This document shows, one piece after another, positions 63,734 to 64,000 of a stretch of 64,000 nucleotides of DNA (positions within the stretch are counted from its first letter, which is position 1; every line of letters begins with the position of its first letter). This stretch comes from Bathynomus jamesi (taxonomy: Eukaryota > Arthropoda > Malacostraca > Isopoda > Cirolanidae): contig JAJOZX010000086.1 of assembly GCA_023014485.1 (NCBI GenBank), positions 1,993,501 to 2,057,500 on the forward strand, read 5' to 3'. Position numbers and translations under genes: made by a program. The notes beneath the pieces were generated by a model. It saw only the letters and a list, made by a program, of their open reading frames with translations. It was not told the origin of the DNA and ran no database searches.

Positions 63734-64000
63734 CATGATATTGCATAACTCGCAATCTAAAAATTCAGGACTGACAACTCTCAGTGCTCTAAGAAACATA
63801 GAGAAAATAGAAGATTTAATCGCGCGATGATGGTTGGAATAAAAATGCACATAAGAGTTATTATTAGTGGGCTTACGATAAACTTCAAATTTGAACTGAT
63901 TAAAACCTCCGAATTTTTAGATCCAGAAAAGATAAGCTTCCGTCATTTTCTTTTTCAGCCGTGAACTTAATAGATGGGACTAAACTATTGAGCCTACCAA
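63734..64000 (-). mobile_element. Penelope-like element, reverse transcriptase segment (right of Polinton B)
   Basis: On the minus strand, FTAEKENDGSLSFLDLKI (the FLD block of Penelope reverse transcriptase), then after a slip FKFEVYRKPTNNNSYVHFYS, NHHRAIKSSIF and FLRALRVVSPEFLDCELCN up to the Polinton B boundary. The next residues, GTKLCYPISFLD, are at 48240-48200 on the other side of the Polinton. It continues beyond the window. Confidence 0.8.

Overview
This window looks like repeat-dominated intergenic DNA from an invertebrate, most likely an arthropod and plausibly a crustacean. No host protein-coding gene could be recognised. The grounds are AT-rich DNA with many long (TA)n, (CA)n, (GA)n and (CT)n tracts; degenerate TTAGG-type runs (the arthropod telomere unit) near 19310 and 21360; several mariner families; Penelope-like retroelements (PLEs); CR1/Jockey-type LINEs; and two Maverick/Polinton elements. 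The assignment is inference; no marker gene fixes the species.

Layout, 1-31 kb. A tRNA-like palindrome (721-1011). A Penelope-like element folded on itself (1020-3085). A mariner-type element (3133-6593) split by a transposon of an unnamed hAT-like DDE family (copy 1, 3672-5917). Two tRNA-derived SINEs (6629, 9065). A mariner relic carrying a hAT MITE (8405-9062). Two related LINEs in line (9460-10770, 10790-14990). Mariner relics (15649, 17026). A nearly intact mariner with one nonsense codon (19531-20918). A fold-back element (21509-22120). A minus-strand LINE (24080-25800). Copy 2 of the hAT-like DDE element (27048-30335). A hAT MITE (30735-31059).

Layout, 31-64 kb. One minus-strand Penelope-like element, visible at 31105-31202, 47625-48265 and 63734-64000, appears to have been hit twice by Polintons. 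Polinton A (31203-47624) has protein-primed DNA polymerase B on the minus strand. On the plus strand it has a packaging-type ATPase, two small conserved proteins, a chromodomain integrase, minor capsid, small basic protein, major capsid and an adenain-type protease. A two-exon minus-strand gene with its own TATA box lies near its right end, and its polB gene carries a hAT transposon. Polinton B (48266-63733) has the same core in the opposite orientation. Its whole capsid/protease module is absent; in its place is a 2.3-kb inverted copy of the other terminus, with genes called T2 and T3 here. Its polB gene is split by copy 3 of the hAT-like DDE element (55171-58501).

How the parts relate. In Polinton A the polymerase, integrase, ATPase, protease and capsid genes together describe a virus-like transposon that could once replicate by protein priming, integrate and assemble particles. 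Both copies are now riddled with frameshifts. The nesting gives a relative order of events: Penelope first, then Polintons, then hAT and the hAT-like element. The items most worth following are the three-copy hAT-like transposon family, the capsid-less Polinton made by terminal inverted duplication, the unrecognised Polinton genes T1-T3, and the small spliced gene.
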